In this document: in pieces, positions 33,201-39,539 of the stretch | Numbering within the stretch: position 1 is the stretch's first letter | How the letters are laid out: every line of letters begins with the position of its first letter | Source of the DNA: a virus | Virus record (IMG/VR): IMGVR_UViG_3300030329_005304 | Span: 1-56,668 of that record | Reading direction: 5' to 3' (one strand) | DNA length: 56,668 nucleotides | The notes under the pieces: generated by a model | Databases searched by the model: none | Told to the model about the DNA's origin: nothing | Seen by the model: only the letters and a program-made list of their open reading frames with translations | Program-made: the position numbers and the translations under genes

Positions 33201-34153
33201 TTGCGTGGCTCCCTCCTCATTTGAAGTATCGGTTTGTGGCGAACGTGAATCTCGGCCGCATAATCAGTTCCCTCCCGGACGAAATCGTGACCATCTCCGG
33301 GCTCGGGTCCCCACAGGAGTCGGTTGCTGAGCTCTTGAGGTCCGGGGGCATCACCAGGCTACGGCCTGAGGCCCTCTTCTTGATTAAGGCATTCACCGGT
33401 CGGGACCCGTACTTCGAGGCGGATGTGGTGGATCTGTTAAGCGCAAACAAGATGAGGAATACGCCTCCCATAATGCAGGATTACGTGGGGTATTCCGGCC
33501 CAACAATTCGTGTAAGGCGGCCCTCAAAGTCGGACATTGAGAAGGGGGCCCTCCCTCTTCCAGAGCCAGTGAGCAGGTCGGAGGAGCACGTTATTGGGGA
33601 CTACCCGGAGGAGCTTGTTCGGAGCTGGGGCCCAGGCGTCGATCCGAAGATGGTTGGCGCCATGAGAATGGCTTTTCTCCAGGTCCTCCCGGCCTACAGA
33701 ATTCTTAGCGAGTTCGCAAAGGCCGCCGATGACGCGTACACGACGGCGAGCATTGACTATGCCCAACCCGGCGGGGTGTCGGCCGTCCAAAGGTTCTCTG
33801 CCATGGTGTCTGGCGTCCGCACCTACAACCTGGACTGGGAGACCCGCCAGATCGAAAGAAAGGCATGGAGGGCCGTGGACAGGGAACTCGCAAAGGAGGT
33901 CCGGAAGGAGCTCAAGTTCCCAAGCCAAGAGCGGATGACTGCAGAGGAGTTTGACGCGGCATGGGGCCAAAAGGGCCTCTTTGAGGGATACCTCCAGATG
34001 ATGGAATCCGAAAACGACGACGCCCTCGAGCGCGGGCTGGCCCCGGAGTCCCGCGCCCAGTTCGAGGAAGCAATCGGCGCCACAGGCAGACGGCAGGACC
34101 AGAGAAGGGCCGCAGAGGAGGCGACGATGGAGCTCCTCAACATGGGGGACTGA
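27209..34153 (+). CDS. Giant polyvalent/internal virion protein (2314 aa)
   Basis: ATG at 27209, about 250 kDa. N-terminal 45 residues contain three RLSGLKPAEE repeats. Hydrophobic Ala/Gly segments occur at about residues 305-350. Long helices with many Lys/Glu fill residues 480-1450. Near 1615-1640 there is GAMAFHGRNAVSNTLQNVMT, and near 1920-1962 GMSPDAAADMAQRALFDYND then LTWFERYIVRRLVPFYTWES, a signature I know from large polyvalent proteins and related phage internal proteins. A second Ala/Gly membrane-like stretch lies at about 1860-1890. No lysozyme, protease or polymerase motif is visible. It probably travels in the capsid and enters the host first. Confidence 0.7.
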   Translation: MGRLSGLKPAEEPTKASRLSGLKPAEEQAEGPVGQSRLSGLEPAKEEDQPAPSAEDAALREGYARVLENQMPADRRKARKLAGDLGQSPAEAAAVVTAANRLQLAELRGEELEPERQEELESISRAELPDDKPGYKPWWGTMVDTLDASTSPIVRPGYSLMSAKADIGTLQAMDPEARSSWVTGLDNSDPRKETFLDAVERLNRGESLTWHGPKLSSIYWSPARSKADPYGYTNLPRPWQRLDERGFPTEDSAPADPTDVILRSLMPRLGWENEDEYMRQRREVQVAGSAAAESLKTMGKPTLPGAATLAAAPLVAPIAGPLLPGVVATAGGLGAAGTLAGTAAEAGRVADAVYTGIQEGRPTIESLANPATVQKIEEGDTRAGLFLPEMVTMIAPDFLTKLTPIGVAVGAMRTPGRMTGGGILTVAGDNVMQSQIASRTEAILGGDTGDAVLRSLGMKTTGPSKDKVNLVGVWADKVRSGEPLPSDLGMEKAPGVIAAKSRLAAAESALESAEKFGALDDVTSVRLRRDISEAKEALEVERLKPPESLSGAIRAQVESHIKTAMARIGGDAERAGRVVEDINFSSHPDGPAVSLALREDGLPIAVLDRAKVVVRYADEADPGKQVSIREAAEDVRDLLRLPGSKREGAGLFSSRALAARLVDKAGRAVASMELRIPGKREPVRVYRLTGNLERLRKKFGFGQPWAIQRPGESGIDSFEPMRPTDLLSDHEWQALRQLFKKKGWSQKTGEYKTAEAAYRVLSGSTSKEDLELVSHFQERGGSLPVDLGTDDIWDFIVRSAEGDEIGRGIAPEEAILRARGLFATLNDRVKEALRLVPTEKIQEYLAKGRGLVSAKSTEAAALEDDLARLNKYKDTLVSELDPKAAEALDELAILHREALAARKEERALAREAEARRLGVDVEEATARLDAEIREEELAVKAFQKAIKREKRVLEELLALNRNIAEPMQVLEDIRRAMIEAPGFIRATAERFRTAEWQDIPDEELDLAIALMDMDAVTLFLNRGRSREALAEAIEDLGSRGPALSSIASRSRLLQAKADVRRFVSAQRATTAEEAVIKTISGEPGQPWSPQLAEQLRARGAARAREARARFDETFKKVRPKWRRYGKPHSLVRKLEGKIKEKEGELSRVRLEEAEAGRELDYIRSLASAESKLKKAAPDADTMLAALASSTTRAQLARDVMRQLTSGFDGKGLSFGTWDEMASARSLENELDNAVTEARWFERGKMFTEVVGRLSVAEAARAERAIKAPPGLYLSELRSLPENVRDVVEIARSFYDDMYRTLKSEGLIDHKWTREEFFERMSVEGYINHILTKKGSKKLSSLSRRFDSKISALKNRTMSGTIREINAKVRRQVAEMILDWEKAQGRVALSRRSQAVRGLRQLTGTTPTGLLSESAKAAARSGDEAADFARGAEESKEAAIQRIIQEFGLKDVHFFETDGHLLMKMYGKDVSRAVARKRFLDGLRGLFPLPADGSIPEGWRRLSGSAQVEAVFSDVIPWATWKNHRAELDRIMSSNEPLAERVKRLDGFLRGVGVDPSSSLAKGIRRVVANDVIVPAPVAQFAEDMSRPDWIHNLNGVMKFPVEVADEMLALFKVTTTVGAMAFHGRNAVSNTLQNVMTHGLSFLSPSTQMEAIALLNAKDPEAMFTLNIQGVDVRRPVRDWMDLMDSRGIRSHHATMVDVEDTDAAMKIRTGRGVAVYAGAGATGFVAGSTVGDTPEERVRNAFVYGFGASVGSTVGFGLYELFLRRALGAGAIAATGKLPDRPTESLVFTLLEEGPEAAARVAGRGFARESDRAFDVVANVWRNKGEVFKRSFSILVEDVFDFSSKWAPAAKAGVGYAALGAKAGSFSGPAGAAGGAAIGFGAALAAKIGSEGFFLIGAGVGQAIEHQSKVAGFLTGLKRGMSPDAAADMAQRALFDYNDLTWFERYIVRRLVPFYTWESRNLLKLQPWLLANRPHAYQVLDKMFMAAGSTNPDEASLAWLPPHLKYRFVANVNLGRIISSLPDEIVTISGLGSPQESVAELLRSGGITRLRPEALFLIKAFTGRDPYFEADVVDLLSANKMRNTPPIMQDYVGYSGPTIRVRRPSKSDIEKGALPLPEPVSRSEEHVIGDYPEELVRSWGPGVDPKMVGAMRMAFLQVLPAYRILSEFAKAADDAYTTASIDYAQPGGVSAVQRFSAMVSGVRTYNLDWETRQIERKAWRAVDRELAKEVRKELKFPSQERMTAEEFDAAWGQKGLFEGYLQMMESENDDALERGLAPESRAQFEEAIGATGRRQDQRRAAEEATMELLNMGD
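27215..27345 (+). repeat. Three in-frame repeats coding for RLSGLKPAEE
   Basis: Three copies of (g/a)g-ct-ggcct-gagcc(c/a)gcc-aggag occur at about 27215, 27260 and 27308, with 9-10 residue linkers of variable length and sequence. Nucleotide similarity has decayed at third positions, so the peptide is under selection. They sit at the extreme N-terminus of the giant protein. Confidence 0.7.
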
Positions 34154-34404
34154 TGCCTCTTGATCACACCAGATTCACCAGGAGGCGGCCGGCAGACCCG
34201 GATGCGTCCTTGTCAGGAGTGGAGGCTTCTGCTCGACTGACACAAATCTCGACGGCCCGGACAGATGACGACCCACTCCGTTCCGACGACATATCTGCAA
34301 ATGCTTTGTTGGAGCAAATCCTGTATGAACTGAAGCACATCCGGTTGCACATGGAGGCAATGTCCGGAGAGGACTTCAGGGGAGACGTTGACTATGCTGA
34401 TTAA
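34153..34404 (+). CDS. Small helical protein of a common phage type (83 aa)
   Basis: ATG at 34153 overlaps the previous TGA. The last 40 residues (NALLEQILYELKHIRLHMEA then FRGDVDYAD) match a short phage motif, LLxQILxELKxIxxHM followed by acidic residues, that I recall beside structural genes. The N-terminus is charged and disordered. Probably a virion accessory or adaptor; no tested function. Confidence 0.6.
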   Translation: MPLDHTRFTRRRPADPDASLSGVEASARLTQISTARTDDDPLRSDDISANALLEQILYELKHIRLHMEAMSGEDFRGDVDYAD

Positions 34405-34975
34405 TGACGGAAAGGGCAGCGGAAGAAGCGCGAAGGTTGGGAGTGACAACCGCCTCGCCACAGAGTCGTCGGGACGATCCGCGCTCGCAGTCAAGTCAGC
34501 AGAGGGCGATGCGTACATCACCTCTACCGGCGTCACCGCAGACACGTTGACGGTCACTGCGACTGGTGGCGCGATGCTCTACATCGCCAACACGAGCTCG
34601 ACGGTGTCTCTCCTTATCGACAAGGTCGTTGTCTCAACGGACAACGTGAAGTGTCGGTACAAGGAGTTGATTGGGATGGCTCTCGGCACTGTTGCCGACG
34701 CGAACTCTGGGAAGGCTTTGAACCTGAACAGTGCCTCGTCGAAGGTGGCTCCGGTTACGGCCTATGCCTGGGACGAGTCGAACCACGGCATTGGTGGGTT
34801 GTCGGGCGGAACGACCACCTACTTTGCCTACATGACGACCGGCGTCACCGAAGTGGACCACGGCGGATCCGTCATCATCGGCCCAGGGTCGTCCTTTGTG
34901 GTCAACCTCAAGAACAACTCCGGCGGAACCCTCGAGGCCGCTATCACCGTGAAGTACTACACAGCAACACTGTAG
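34394..34975 (+). CDS. Beta-rich virion surface protein (193 aa)
   Basis: ATG at 34394 is favoured by comparison with related phage proteins that begin with an I-x-D-G-x-G-x-G-x-x-A-K-V-x-x-x-N-R-L segment; TTG at 34388 is an alternative closer to GGGGAG. The first 40 residues give LINDGKGSGRSAKVGSDNRL, then a beta sandwich (MLYIANTSSTVSLLIDKVVV; SFVVNLKNNSGGTLEAAITV). It overlaps the preceding gene by 11 bp. Such proteins sit on phage capsids or tails; function unknown. Confidence 0.65.
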   Translation: MLINDGKGSGRSAKVGSDNRLATESSGRSALAVKSAEGDAYITSTGVTADTLTVTATGGAMLYIANTSSTVSLLIDKVVVSTDNVKCRYKELIGMALGTVADANSGKALNLNSASSKVAPVTAYAWDESNHGIGGLSGGTTTYFAYMTTGVTEVDHGGSVIIGPGSSFVVNLKNNSGGTLEAAITVKYYTATL

Positions 34976-34986
34976 ACTTGAACCAT

Positions 34987-35008
34987 AGCCCCCTGACGAG
35001 CGGGGGCT
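34987..35008 (+). terminator. Short hairpin after the 34394-34975 gene
   Basis: agccccc (34987-34993), eight-base loop, gggggct (35002-35008), 11 bp past the stop. No T tract; resembles the other late-gene junction hairpins in place though it is shorter. Confidence 0.5.
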
Positions 35009-35027
35009 GGAAGCCAGGAGACTCGTA

Positions 35028-35426
35028 ATGGCAATCACCCTTCCCGTCTACCAGCCCACAAACGCTGTATCCGTAGCGACCGCGAGTGGTGGCGCAGAGA
35101 CTACATCCGCAGTTCGGATGACCCACTCCGCCGTCTCAAACCACAACATCACCCGCGGAGCCCTGACTGGCCTGTCGCTTCACATTACGACCTGGGGATC
35201 TGGAACAGAGACGATCACGGTCCGGGTCTACAGGGCCTCCGACAAGACGGACCTCATCCTCGAGACAGACGCCGCCTTCACGGCCGCGAACGACAGGGCG
35301 TACATTCAGCCAGACCTCCCCGTCCCCTTCTTTGATGGGGTGTGGGTAACCATTCAGTCCGACACTGGCGCCGTCGAGACCTGCAACATCAAGCCCGACG
35401 TTATGGGCATCGCGGGGAACTCCTGA
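35028..35426 (+). CDS. Small beta-sandwich virion protein (132 aa)
   Basis: ATG at 35028 with CCAGGAG upstream. Strands such as LTGLSLHITTWGSGTETITV, RVYRASDKTDLILE and GVWVTIQSDTG suggest a Ig-like or carbohydrate-binding fold. The stop overlaps the ATG of the lectin-like gene (TGATG), so they are coupled and may form one appendage. Confidence 0.55.
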   Translation: MAITLPVYQPTNAVSVATASGGAETTSAVRMTHSAVSNHNITRGALTGLSLHITTWGSGTETITVRVYRASDKTDLILETDAAFTAANDRAYIQPDLPVPFFDGVWVTIQSDTGAVETCNIKPDVMGIAGNS

Positions 35427-36187
35427 TGGCCGCTACCGTAACCACGAGACGGTGGCCACCCAGAAGAAGCAGGGGCGGCGGCGGAACAACGGGCGCCGTC
35501 GAGAAGTCCATCGACCTGACTCCCTCGTCTACGGTGTCGTACACGATCACTGACTACAAGTTGGTGGGGAGCGGCGGCATCGTGGATGGATGGGCAGTCC
35601 CTCAGTACGCTGCAGGGGCGCCGACAGTCTCGGAGAGCTCAGACGGGCTGGATATTTCGTCTTCGATCTCACCCAACCATGTCCGCCCTTCGCTGGACAA
35701 GCAGTGGGCCAACACGGGCCCCGGCATCATGTTGCCGAAAACGGTCATGGGTGATTTCGACATTCAGGTCAAGTTGAGCTCAAGCTCAGCGAATAGCTAT
35801 CTGCTCGCTGGGCCGTGCTGCTGGTATCTGAACGTGAATTCAGCCGACCACAACGGAGCGGTGGCGACCTGTTTTGGTTACTACAACTCCACCCGGGGCT
35901 ACCGCTGGGGCTCCTCAATCGGCAACGGCTGCCGGCGATACACCAAGGCGTCCGGCTGGAGCCTCTGGGCCGACACTGAGTGGATGAGGCTCCAGCGAGA
36001 CGGTCCGACAATCAAGCACTTCTACAAGGTCAACGACGGCGACAGTTGGACTGAAATCGAGTCCCAAACGTGGGATCGGGCTGGTGGGAACGCCTGGTTG
36101 GGTGTTGGTCTTGGGTCGAACAACGGCCAGACCGCGAGCATTCGCGTCCACAAAATTATCGCGACCTACACGGAGACGCCGGACTGA
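35426..36187 (+). CDS. Lectin-like (concanavalin-fold) receptor-binding candidate (253 aa)
   Basis: ATG at 35426 overlaps the previous stop. After a basic/glycine linker (RRSRGGGGTTG, residues about 11-22) the sequence carries jelly-roll strands: MGDFDIQVKLSSSSANSYLL, NSTRGYRWGSSIGNGCRRY, EWMRLQRDGPTIKHFYKVND, GNAWLGVGLGSNNGQTASIR. The W-x-R-L-x-R-D-G-x-x-x-x-x-F-x-x-x-x-x-D-x-W pattern is typical of DUF1349/LamG-type sugar-binding domains. Likely a tail or head appendage that binds host glycans. Confidence 0.6.
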   Translation: MAATVTTRRWPPRRSRGGGGTTGAVEKSIDLTPSSTVSYTITDYKLVGSGGIVDGWAVPQYAAGAPTVSESSDGLDISSSISPNHVRPSLDKQWANTGPGIMLPKTVMGDFDIQVKLSSSSANSYLLAGPCCWYLNVNSADHNGAVATCFGYYNSTRGYRWGSSIGNGCRRYTKASGWSLWADTEWMRLQRDGPTIKHFYKVNDGDSWTEIESQTWDRAGGNAWLGVGLGSNNGQTASIRVHKIIATYTETPD

Positions 36188-36363
36188 TGAGCCCTGAGCA
36201 GCGAGCAGAGGCTATGGACCTTCTGGGTCTCACTGATGAGCCTGCTATGGAGAGGGGTTACGACAACCCTGACGGTTCAGGCGGGGCCTCTTTCTATGAT
36301 GAATCGGGCCGCCTTCTTGGCTCCGTCGTTATCGATTCAAGCGGGAATGTGAGTCTGCCATGA
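36187..36363 (+). CDS. Short hypothetical protein (58 aa)
   Basis: ATG at 36187 overlaps the preceding TGA (TGATG), and the stop overlaps the next ATG (ATGA), so coupling supports a real gene. The sequence has an acidic helix SPEQRAEAMDLLGLTDEPA and a small beta hairpin GGASFYDESGRLLGSVVIDS. Unknown. Confidence 0.55.
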   Translation: MSPEQRAEAMDLLGLTDEPAMERGYDNPDGSGGASFYDESGRLLGSVVIDSSGNVSLP

Positions 36364-36632
36364 ACAACGCGGCCACCCACCCCGTAACCCTTCCAACTTG
36401 GCTTCTCATCGTCATTGTTGGGTCAGGGGCAACGGGCGTTGGGGGTGGCCTTGCGGGCTTGTTGGGTGGAGGCGAGAGGGGTCTTCGGGCGGAGGACGAG
36501 GTTCGGATGGTAATGCTGGAGGGTGAGGTTAAGTCGACAGACGAGGCTCTGGGTGAGTTTCGCAAGGAGCTTCGCACCCTTCGGGACAACCAGATCGCCA
36601 TCTGCACAGCACTTGAGGCGGACTGCAACTGA
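36360..36632 (+). CDS. Small membrane protein with C-terminal coiled coil (90 aa)
   Basis: ATG at 36360. A single transmembrane helix at about residues 11-36 (PTWLLIVIVGSGATGVGGGL) is followed by a charged coiled coil (VKSTDEALGEFRKELRTLRD). Immediately upstream of the endolysin with a 1-bp overlap. The layout suits a holin-associated or lysis-timing protein. Confidence 0.6.
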   Translation: MNNAATHPVTLPTWLLIVIVGSGATGVGGGLAGLLGGGERGLRAEDEVRMVMLEGEVKSTDEALGEFRKELRTLRDNQIAICTALEADCN

Positions 36633-37072
36633 TGCCGTCATTCTCCAAGAAGTCTCTTGAGCGGCTCTACTCCTGCCACCCAGACCTTGTTGTTGTCTTC
36701 CTGGCCGCAGTTCGTGTTCAGGACTGCACTGTGCTCGAGGGTGTTCGGTCTGACGAGCGCCAACAGGAGCTCTACCACCAGGGCAAGAGCCAACTCGACG
36801 GCGTCACAAAGAAGAGCAAGCATCAGGTGAAGAGCGACGGCTGGTCGCACGCGGTCGATGTTGCCCCCTATCCGGTGTCCTGGGCCACCAACGAGCCCGA
36901 GGTTCGGGAGCAGTGGCTGAGCTTCGCTCGGGTCGTGCTCGAGATCGCAGATGACCTGGGCATCGGTCTGACCTGGGGCGGAGACTGGAATTCCAACTGG
37001 GACCGCGAAGGGGATCCACAGGCGGATCCTGCCCAACGATTCAACGACTGGCCCCACTGGCAACTGTCATGA
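36632..37072 (+). CDS. Endolysin, M15-family L-Ala-D-Glu/D-Ala-D-Ala peptidase-like (146 aa)
   Basis: Cleaves peptide cross-links of peptidoglycan. ATG at 36632. Motifs: EGVRSDERQQELYHQGKSQL (residues 36-55, the R-x-x-x-x-Q-x-x-L-Y/W helix), SKH at 62-64, SHAVDVAP at 72-79, GLTWGGDW at 112-119 and DWPHW at 139-143. H64, D76 and H142 are the predicted zinc ligands. No signal peptide, so it needs a holin. The length is normal for single-domain M15 endolysins; there is no cell-wall binding domain. Confidence 0.9.
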   Translation: MPSFSKKSLERLYSCHPDLVVVFLAAVRVQDCTVLEGVRSDERQQELYHQGKSQLDGVTKKSKHQVKSDGWSHAVDVAPYPVSWATNEPEVREQWLSFARVVLEIADDLGIGLTWGGDWNSNWDREGDPQADPAQRFNDWPHWQLS

Positions 37073-37437
37073 ACACCTCCATGTACATTGAGCTCGCCGT
37101 AAGGGCTGCCGGGATAAGCCTCGCCACCTACGCCCTTATTGGACAGGTCTTCAAGCCCGCCGTACGGATGCTCGCAAAGCGCAAGGCGAAGAGCGGTCGA
37201 CTGACCTCAAGGCAGGAGGAGTACTACAGGTGGCTCACCCGAACGATGTGCATCGCCGTTGGCGGTCTTCTTGGGATGCTTCCCCTGTGGCCAGCCTGGT
37301 TTGTCCAGGTCTGGTGGGGCGTGCTCCTTGGAGCTATCGGAGGGAGCATGGCTCCGGCGATCCACCATGCGGTTGCAAAGGCGCTGCCTGAGAGGATCAA
37401 GAGGATGATTTCCGGGGGCTCAGTGAGGCCCAAGTGA
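37069..37437 (+). CDS. Putative holin (122 aa)
   Basis: ATG at 37069 overlaps the endolysin stop (ATGA). Three hydrophobic segments: about 6-26 (YIELAVRAAGISLATYALIG), 58-74 (MCIAVGGLLGMLPLWPAWF) and 78-98 (WWGVLLGAIGGSMAPAIHHA), separated by a strongly basic loop (KRKAKSGRLTSRQEEYY), with a basic C-terminus. It is a fair holin by size, topology and position beside the endolysin, though no named family is matched. Confidence 0.65.
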   Translation: MNTSMYIELAVRAAGISLATYALIGQVFKPAVRMLAKRKAKSGRLTSRQEEYYRWLTRTMCIAVGGLLGMLPLWPAWFVQVWWGVLLGAIGGSMAPAIHHAVAKALPERIKRMISGGSVRPK

Positions 37438-37772
37438 CCCTTCCCGTCGCCATTATCGCTGTTGTCCTTGTCCTCGTTGGCGCCTTTGCCCTCTGGAAGA
37501 CAAAGCACAAGGAGGCCGGCGCAGGTCTGCTTGCGGCGGCCGGAGCGCTGTTTGCTCTTCTTGTTCTGGACAAGGAAAGGAAGCGCTCCGGGGAGGTTGC
37601 GGCCCGAACGGACAGAGTGAAGGAAGGCCGGAAGGAAGCCGCCGCGGATGCCGAGGCGACGGAAGCGGCGCTGTCGGAGAGCGTCGAGGAGGAGGCCTCA
37701 GTCCACTCAGGAGCCGCTGAGGAGCAGGAGGCCCTGTCTAGCCCCTCAAAGAGGCAGAGGATTGAAGCATGA
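37434..37772 (+). CDS. Putative inner-membrane spanin/lysis accessory protein (112 aa)
   Basis: GTG at 37434 overlaps the holin stop (GTGA). Two N-terminal hydrophobic helices (residues 3-20 VAIIAVVLVLVGAFALW and 27-46 GAGLLAAAGALFALLVLD) precede a long charged helix (VKEGRKEAAADAEATEAALS). One-TM-plus-helix is the i-spanin plan; here there are two hydrophobic segments. Its gene overlaps that of a possible lipoprotein downstream, as spanin pairs do. Confidence 0.5.
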   Translation: MTLPVAIIAVVLVLVGAFALWKTKHKEAGAGLLAAAGALFALLVLDKERKRSGEVAARTDRVKEGRKEAAADAEATEAALSESVEEEASVHSGAAEEQEALSSPSKRQRIEA

Positions 37773-38293
37773 GCCGCGTGCTCGTTTTGCTTTTGTTTTG
37801 CTCTGCCTGTGGTCCGCTGAGTTATGTCCGTCGCGCTCCGGTTCAGGCTCCAGATCCAACAGAAGCGCCGCCACTCACAACGCCAACCCTCCTTGAGGAT
37901 GACTGCGGAAGATTCCTCCTCGAGGACGGGAAGTGGAACGAGTTCGATTGGTCGCAGGGGGAGTCTTCTCTTGAGGTTATTCTCCCTGGGGACACTCACC
38001 CTGCTGTCGGCGATGACGGTAGGGCTCGGTGTCGCAGTGTCACTGTTGCTCCTGGCTGGTACGTGGTTGCTCGGGAGGCTAGGGACCGCTATCCGATGAT
38101 GAGGTCCCAACTTGAGCTCTGGTCGGACTATTCTTTGCGGGCAGCCGAGAGGCACCAAGAGGAGGGCGAGGAGATTGCAAGCCTTCTTCGGATGGCCAGG
38201 AGGCGTCAGGTAGAGGCTGCTTTTGTTGGGGCTGGAGTTGGCGCAGCCGCTGCGTCCGCCGTCTTGCTCTCCATTCTGTTGGCCGGGAGGTAG
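37769..38293 (+). CDS. Putative lipoprotein with C-terminal membrane anchor (174 aa)
   Basis: ATG at 37769 overlaps the previous stop (ATGA). Signal MSRVLVLLLFCSACGPLS has a hydrophobic core and a CSAC box that could be lipidated at Cys14, though residue -3 is Cys rather than Leu. The mature part is proline-rich, has a cysteine pair, then a helix, and ends with a glycine/alanine transmembrane helix at about 148-172. It may be the outer partner of the lysis cassette or a host-modifying surface protein. Confidence 0.5.
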   Translation: MSRVLVLLLFCSACGPLSYVRRAPVQAPDPTEAPPLTTPTLLEDDCGRFLLEDGKWNEFDWSQGESSLEVILPGDTHPAVGDDGRARCRSVTVAPGWYVVAREARDRYPMMRSQLELWSDYSLRAAERHQEEGEEIASLLRMARRRQVEAAFVGAGVGAAAASAVLLSILLAGR

Positions 38294-38295
38294 AG

Positions 38296-38430
38296 ATGAG
38301 GTACAAGAAGACAACGCCTTCGTCTGCGTATGGCAAGCCAAAGTCGAGGCCTGCGAAGAAGTCGGCCGGCAAGAAGAAGAAGAAGGCTCGGCGATCGACG
38401 ACGTCGACAACTAGGACGAGGACGAGGTAA
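38296..38430 (+). CDS. Protamine-like very basic small protein (44 aa)
   Basis: ATG at 38296 has GGGAGGTAGAG directly upstream; TAA at 38428-38430 overlaps the next ATG (TAATG). Composition is almost only Lys, Arg, Ser, Thr, Ala, Pro and Gly: MRYKKTTPSSAYGKPKSRPA, a run of five lysines (SAGKKKKKARR), then alternating T-R at the end (TRTRTR). It looks like histone H1 tails or protamines and would bind nucleic acid by charge. Possible roles: condensing packaged DNA, neutralising cell polyanions at lysis, or RNA binding. Confidence 0.7.
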   Translation: MRYKKTTPSSAYGKPKSRPAKKSAGKKKKKARRSTTSTTRTRTR

Positions 38431-38798
38431 TGGCAACTGCAGTCACAGCGAAGCAGGGCAACCCGATTGGCTCAGTCCTGTTCACAGTCACCGAGACGTC
38501 GACTAGCGCGACCGCGGTGAACCTGGACGGAACGTCCGGGTCGATCATCATGATTGAGATCGACAACACGGCGAACACGTCCGCAACCTTCCTCTCCCTC
38601 TGGGACGCTGGATCCGCCACGCCCGGGACGACGGACGAGGACTTTGCGTTCATGTGCCCCGCGTCCACTCGAATCACCTACGCCTGCCCCGATGGGTGCG
38701 CGTACGGGACCGGCCTGACGGCTGCTCTGGTGACCGGCGTCGGGACCGCTGTGGGCCCGAGTTCCACCGCAACTGCCTACATCCTGGCGAGCACTTAG
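38430..38798 (+). CDS. Small beta-sandwich protein A (122 aa)
   Basis: ATG at 38430 overlaps the preceding TAA. Beta-rich, Thr/Ala/Gly composition (SVLFTVTETSTSATAVNLDG; SIIMIEIDNTANTSATFLSL). Shares the D-N-(T/S)-A-N-(T/G)-(S/A)-A-T-(F/Y) motif, aromatic-Ser/Lys-L-W/Y-D and end pattern with the following protein, so the two are paralogs. Probably decoration or fibre subunits. Confidence 0.6.
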   Translation: MATAVTAKQGNPIGSVLFTVTETSTSATAVNLDGTSGSIIMIEIDNTANTSATFLSLWDAGSATPGTTDEDFAFMCPASTRITYACPDGCAYGTGLTAALVTGVGTAVGPSSTATAYILAST

Positions 38799-38807
38799 GG
38801 GTCCAAT

Positions 38808-39179
38808 ATGGCTGTCTCTGTCACAAGTTCTGGTGTATCGAACCCGTTCACCGTCCGGGCCATCGACATCACCGACCTCGAGCACACGGGACTGAATGAC
38901 TTCGTCAGCTCGTCGACGACGGTCTACACGTTGGACCTGGACAACTCGGCCAACGGTGCGGCCACGTACTTCAAGCTCTACGACAACGCGAGCCCGACCT
39001 ACGGAACGACGCAGCCAAGCCTGATTGTTCAGGTGGCTGCGTCGACCCGAACGGTCTGGACGATCGCTCAGGGGCTGGCGCTGTCGTCTGGCTTCTCGGT
39101 GATGGCGAGCACGGACGACGGTGAGGGCAACGCTGGAGCCCCGGGCTCGTCGTTCAACGCATCGGTCGTCTGCACGTAG
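38808..39179 (+). CDS. Small beta-sandwich protein B, paralog of the preceding one (123 aa)
   Basis: ATG at 38808. YTLDLDNSANGAATYFKLYD aligns with IEIDNTANTSATFLSLWD of the preceding protein, and RTVWTIAQGLALSSGFSV with RITYACPDGCAYGTGLTA. It is the last plus-strand gene of the late arm. Its 3' 112 bp overlap convergently with the minus-strand gene 39068-39313. Confidence 0.6.
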   Translation: MAVSVTSSGVSNPFTVRAIDITDLEHTGLNDFVSSSTTVYTLDLDNSANGAATYFKLYDNASPTYGTTQPSLIVQVAASTRTVWTIAQGLALSSGFSVMASTDDGEGNAGAPGSSFNASVVCT

Positions 39180-39313
39180 CCTCTATTCATCAGAAGGACG
39201 AGCGCCTTCTTGATGACCTCCCGACGCTCTTCGCTTGCCGCTCTGGCTAGGCACACTCTGAGCAGGTAGATGGCCTGTGTGACTGTGACGTGGTCCGGTC
39301 CGCCCTGACTCAC
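39068..39313 (-). CDS. Small helical protein at the end of the minus arm (81 aa)
   Basis: GTG at 39313 overlaps the stop of the upstream gene (GTGA). VTVTQAIYLLRVCLARAASE to KKALVLLMNRG forms two helices; the Pro/Ser tail encoded by 39068-39180 overlaps the plus-strand gene. The coupling supports translation, but the long convergent overlap is unusual and the tail may be dispensable. Unknown. Confidence 0.5.
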   Translation of the reverse strand: MSQGGPDHVTVTQAIYLLRVCLARAASEERREVIKKALVLLMNRGYVQTTDALNDEPGAPALPSPSSVLAITEKPDDSASP

Positions 39314-39528
39314 GACACCCCCACAAGTGCGGCGAGCGCACCGCCGAAGAGCACGAAGATTCCGAAGCTCAGGGCCATGAAGAACATCCAGAGCATGAAG
39401 AGTGCGGGGATGGCGGCGAACGCGGCCTTGATGAAGAGGCCGACGAGGTTCAGGAAGGCGAGGTCCAGGTGGACGAGCTGGGCCGGAACCGGGTCCTCTG
39501 GCTCGTTGTTGATCCGAGTGTCAGTCAT
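39310..39528 (-). CDS. Small membrane protein (72 aa)
   Basis: ATG at 39528. A charged N-terminus (residues 1-20) precedes LDLAFLNLVGLFIKAAFAAIP and LFMLWMFFMALSFGIFVLFG, two transmembrane helices. The N-L-V-x-L-x-x-K-x-A-x-A-x-I-P-A pattern is one I associate with a small phage membrane protein of unknown role. It may alter the host envelope or serve lysis. Confidence 0.6.
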   Translation of the reverse strand: MTDTRINNEPEDPVPAQLVHLDLAFLNLVGLFIKAAFAAIPALFMLWMFFMALSFGIFVLFGGALAALVGVS

Positions 39529-39539
39529 GTTCAGTTCTT

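Noticed and set aside
37397-38410. 337-codon minus-strand frame opposite the lysis cassette
   Set aside because: Antisense shadow; the plus-strand genes have overlaps, membrane segments and endolysin context.
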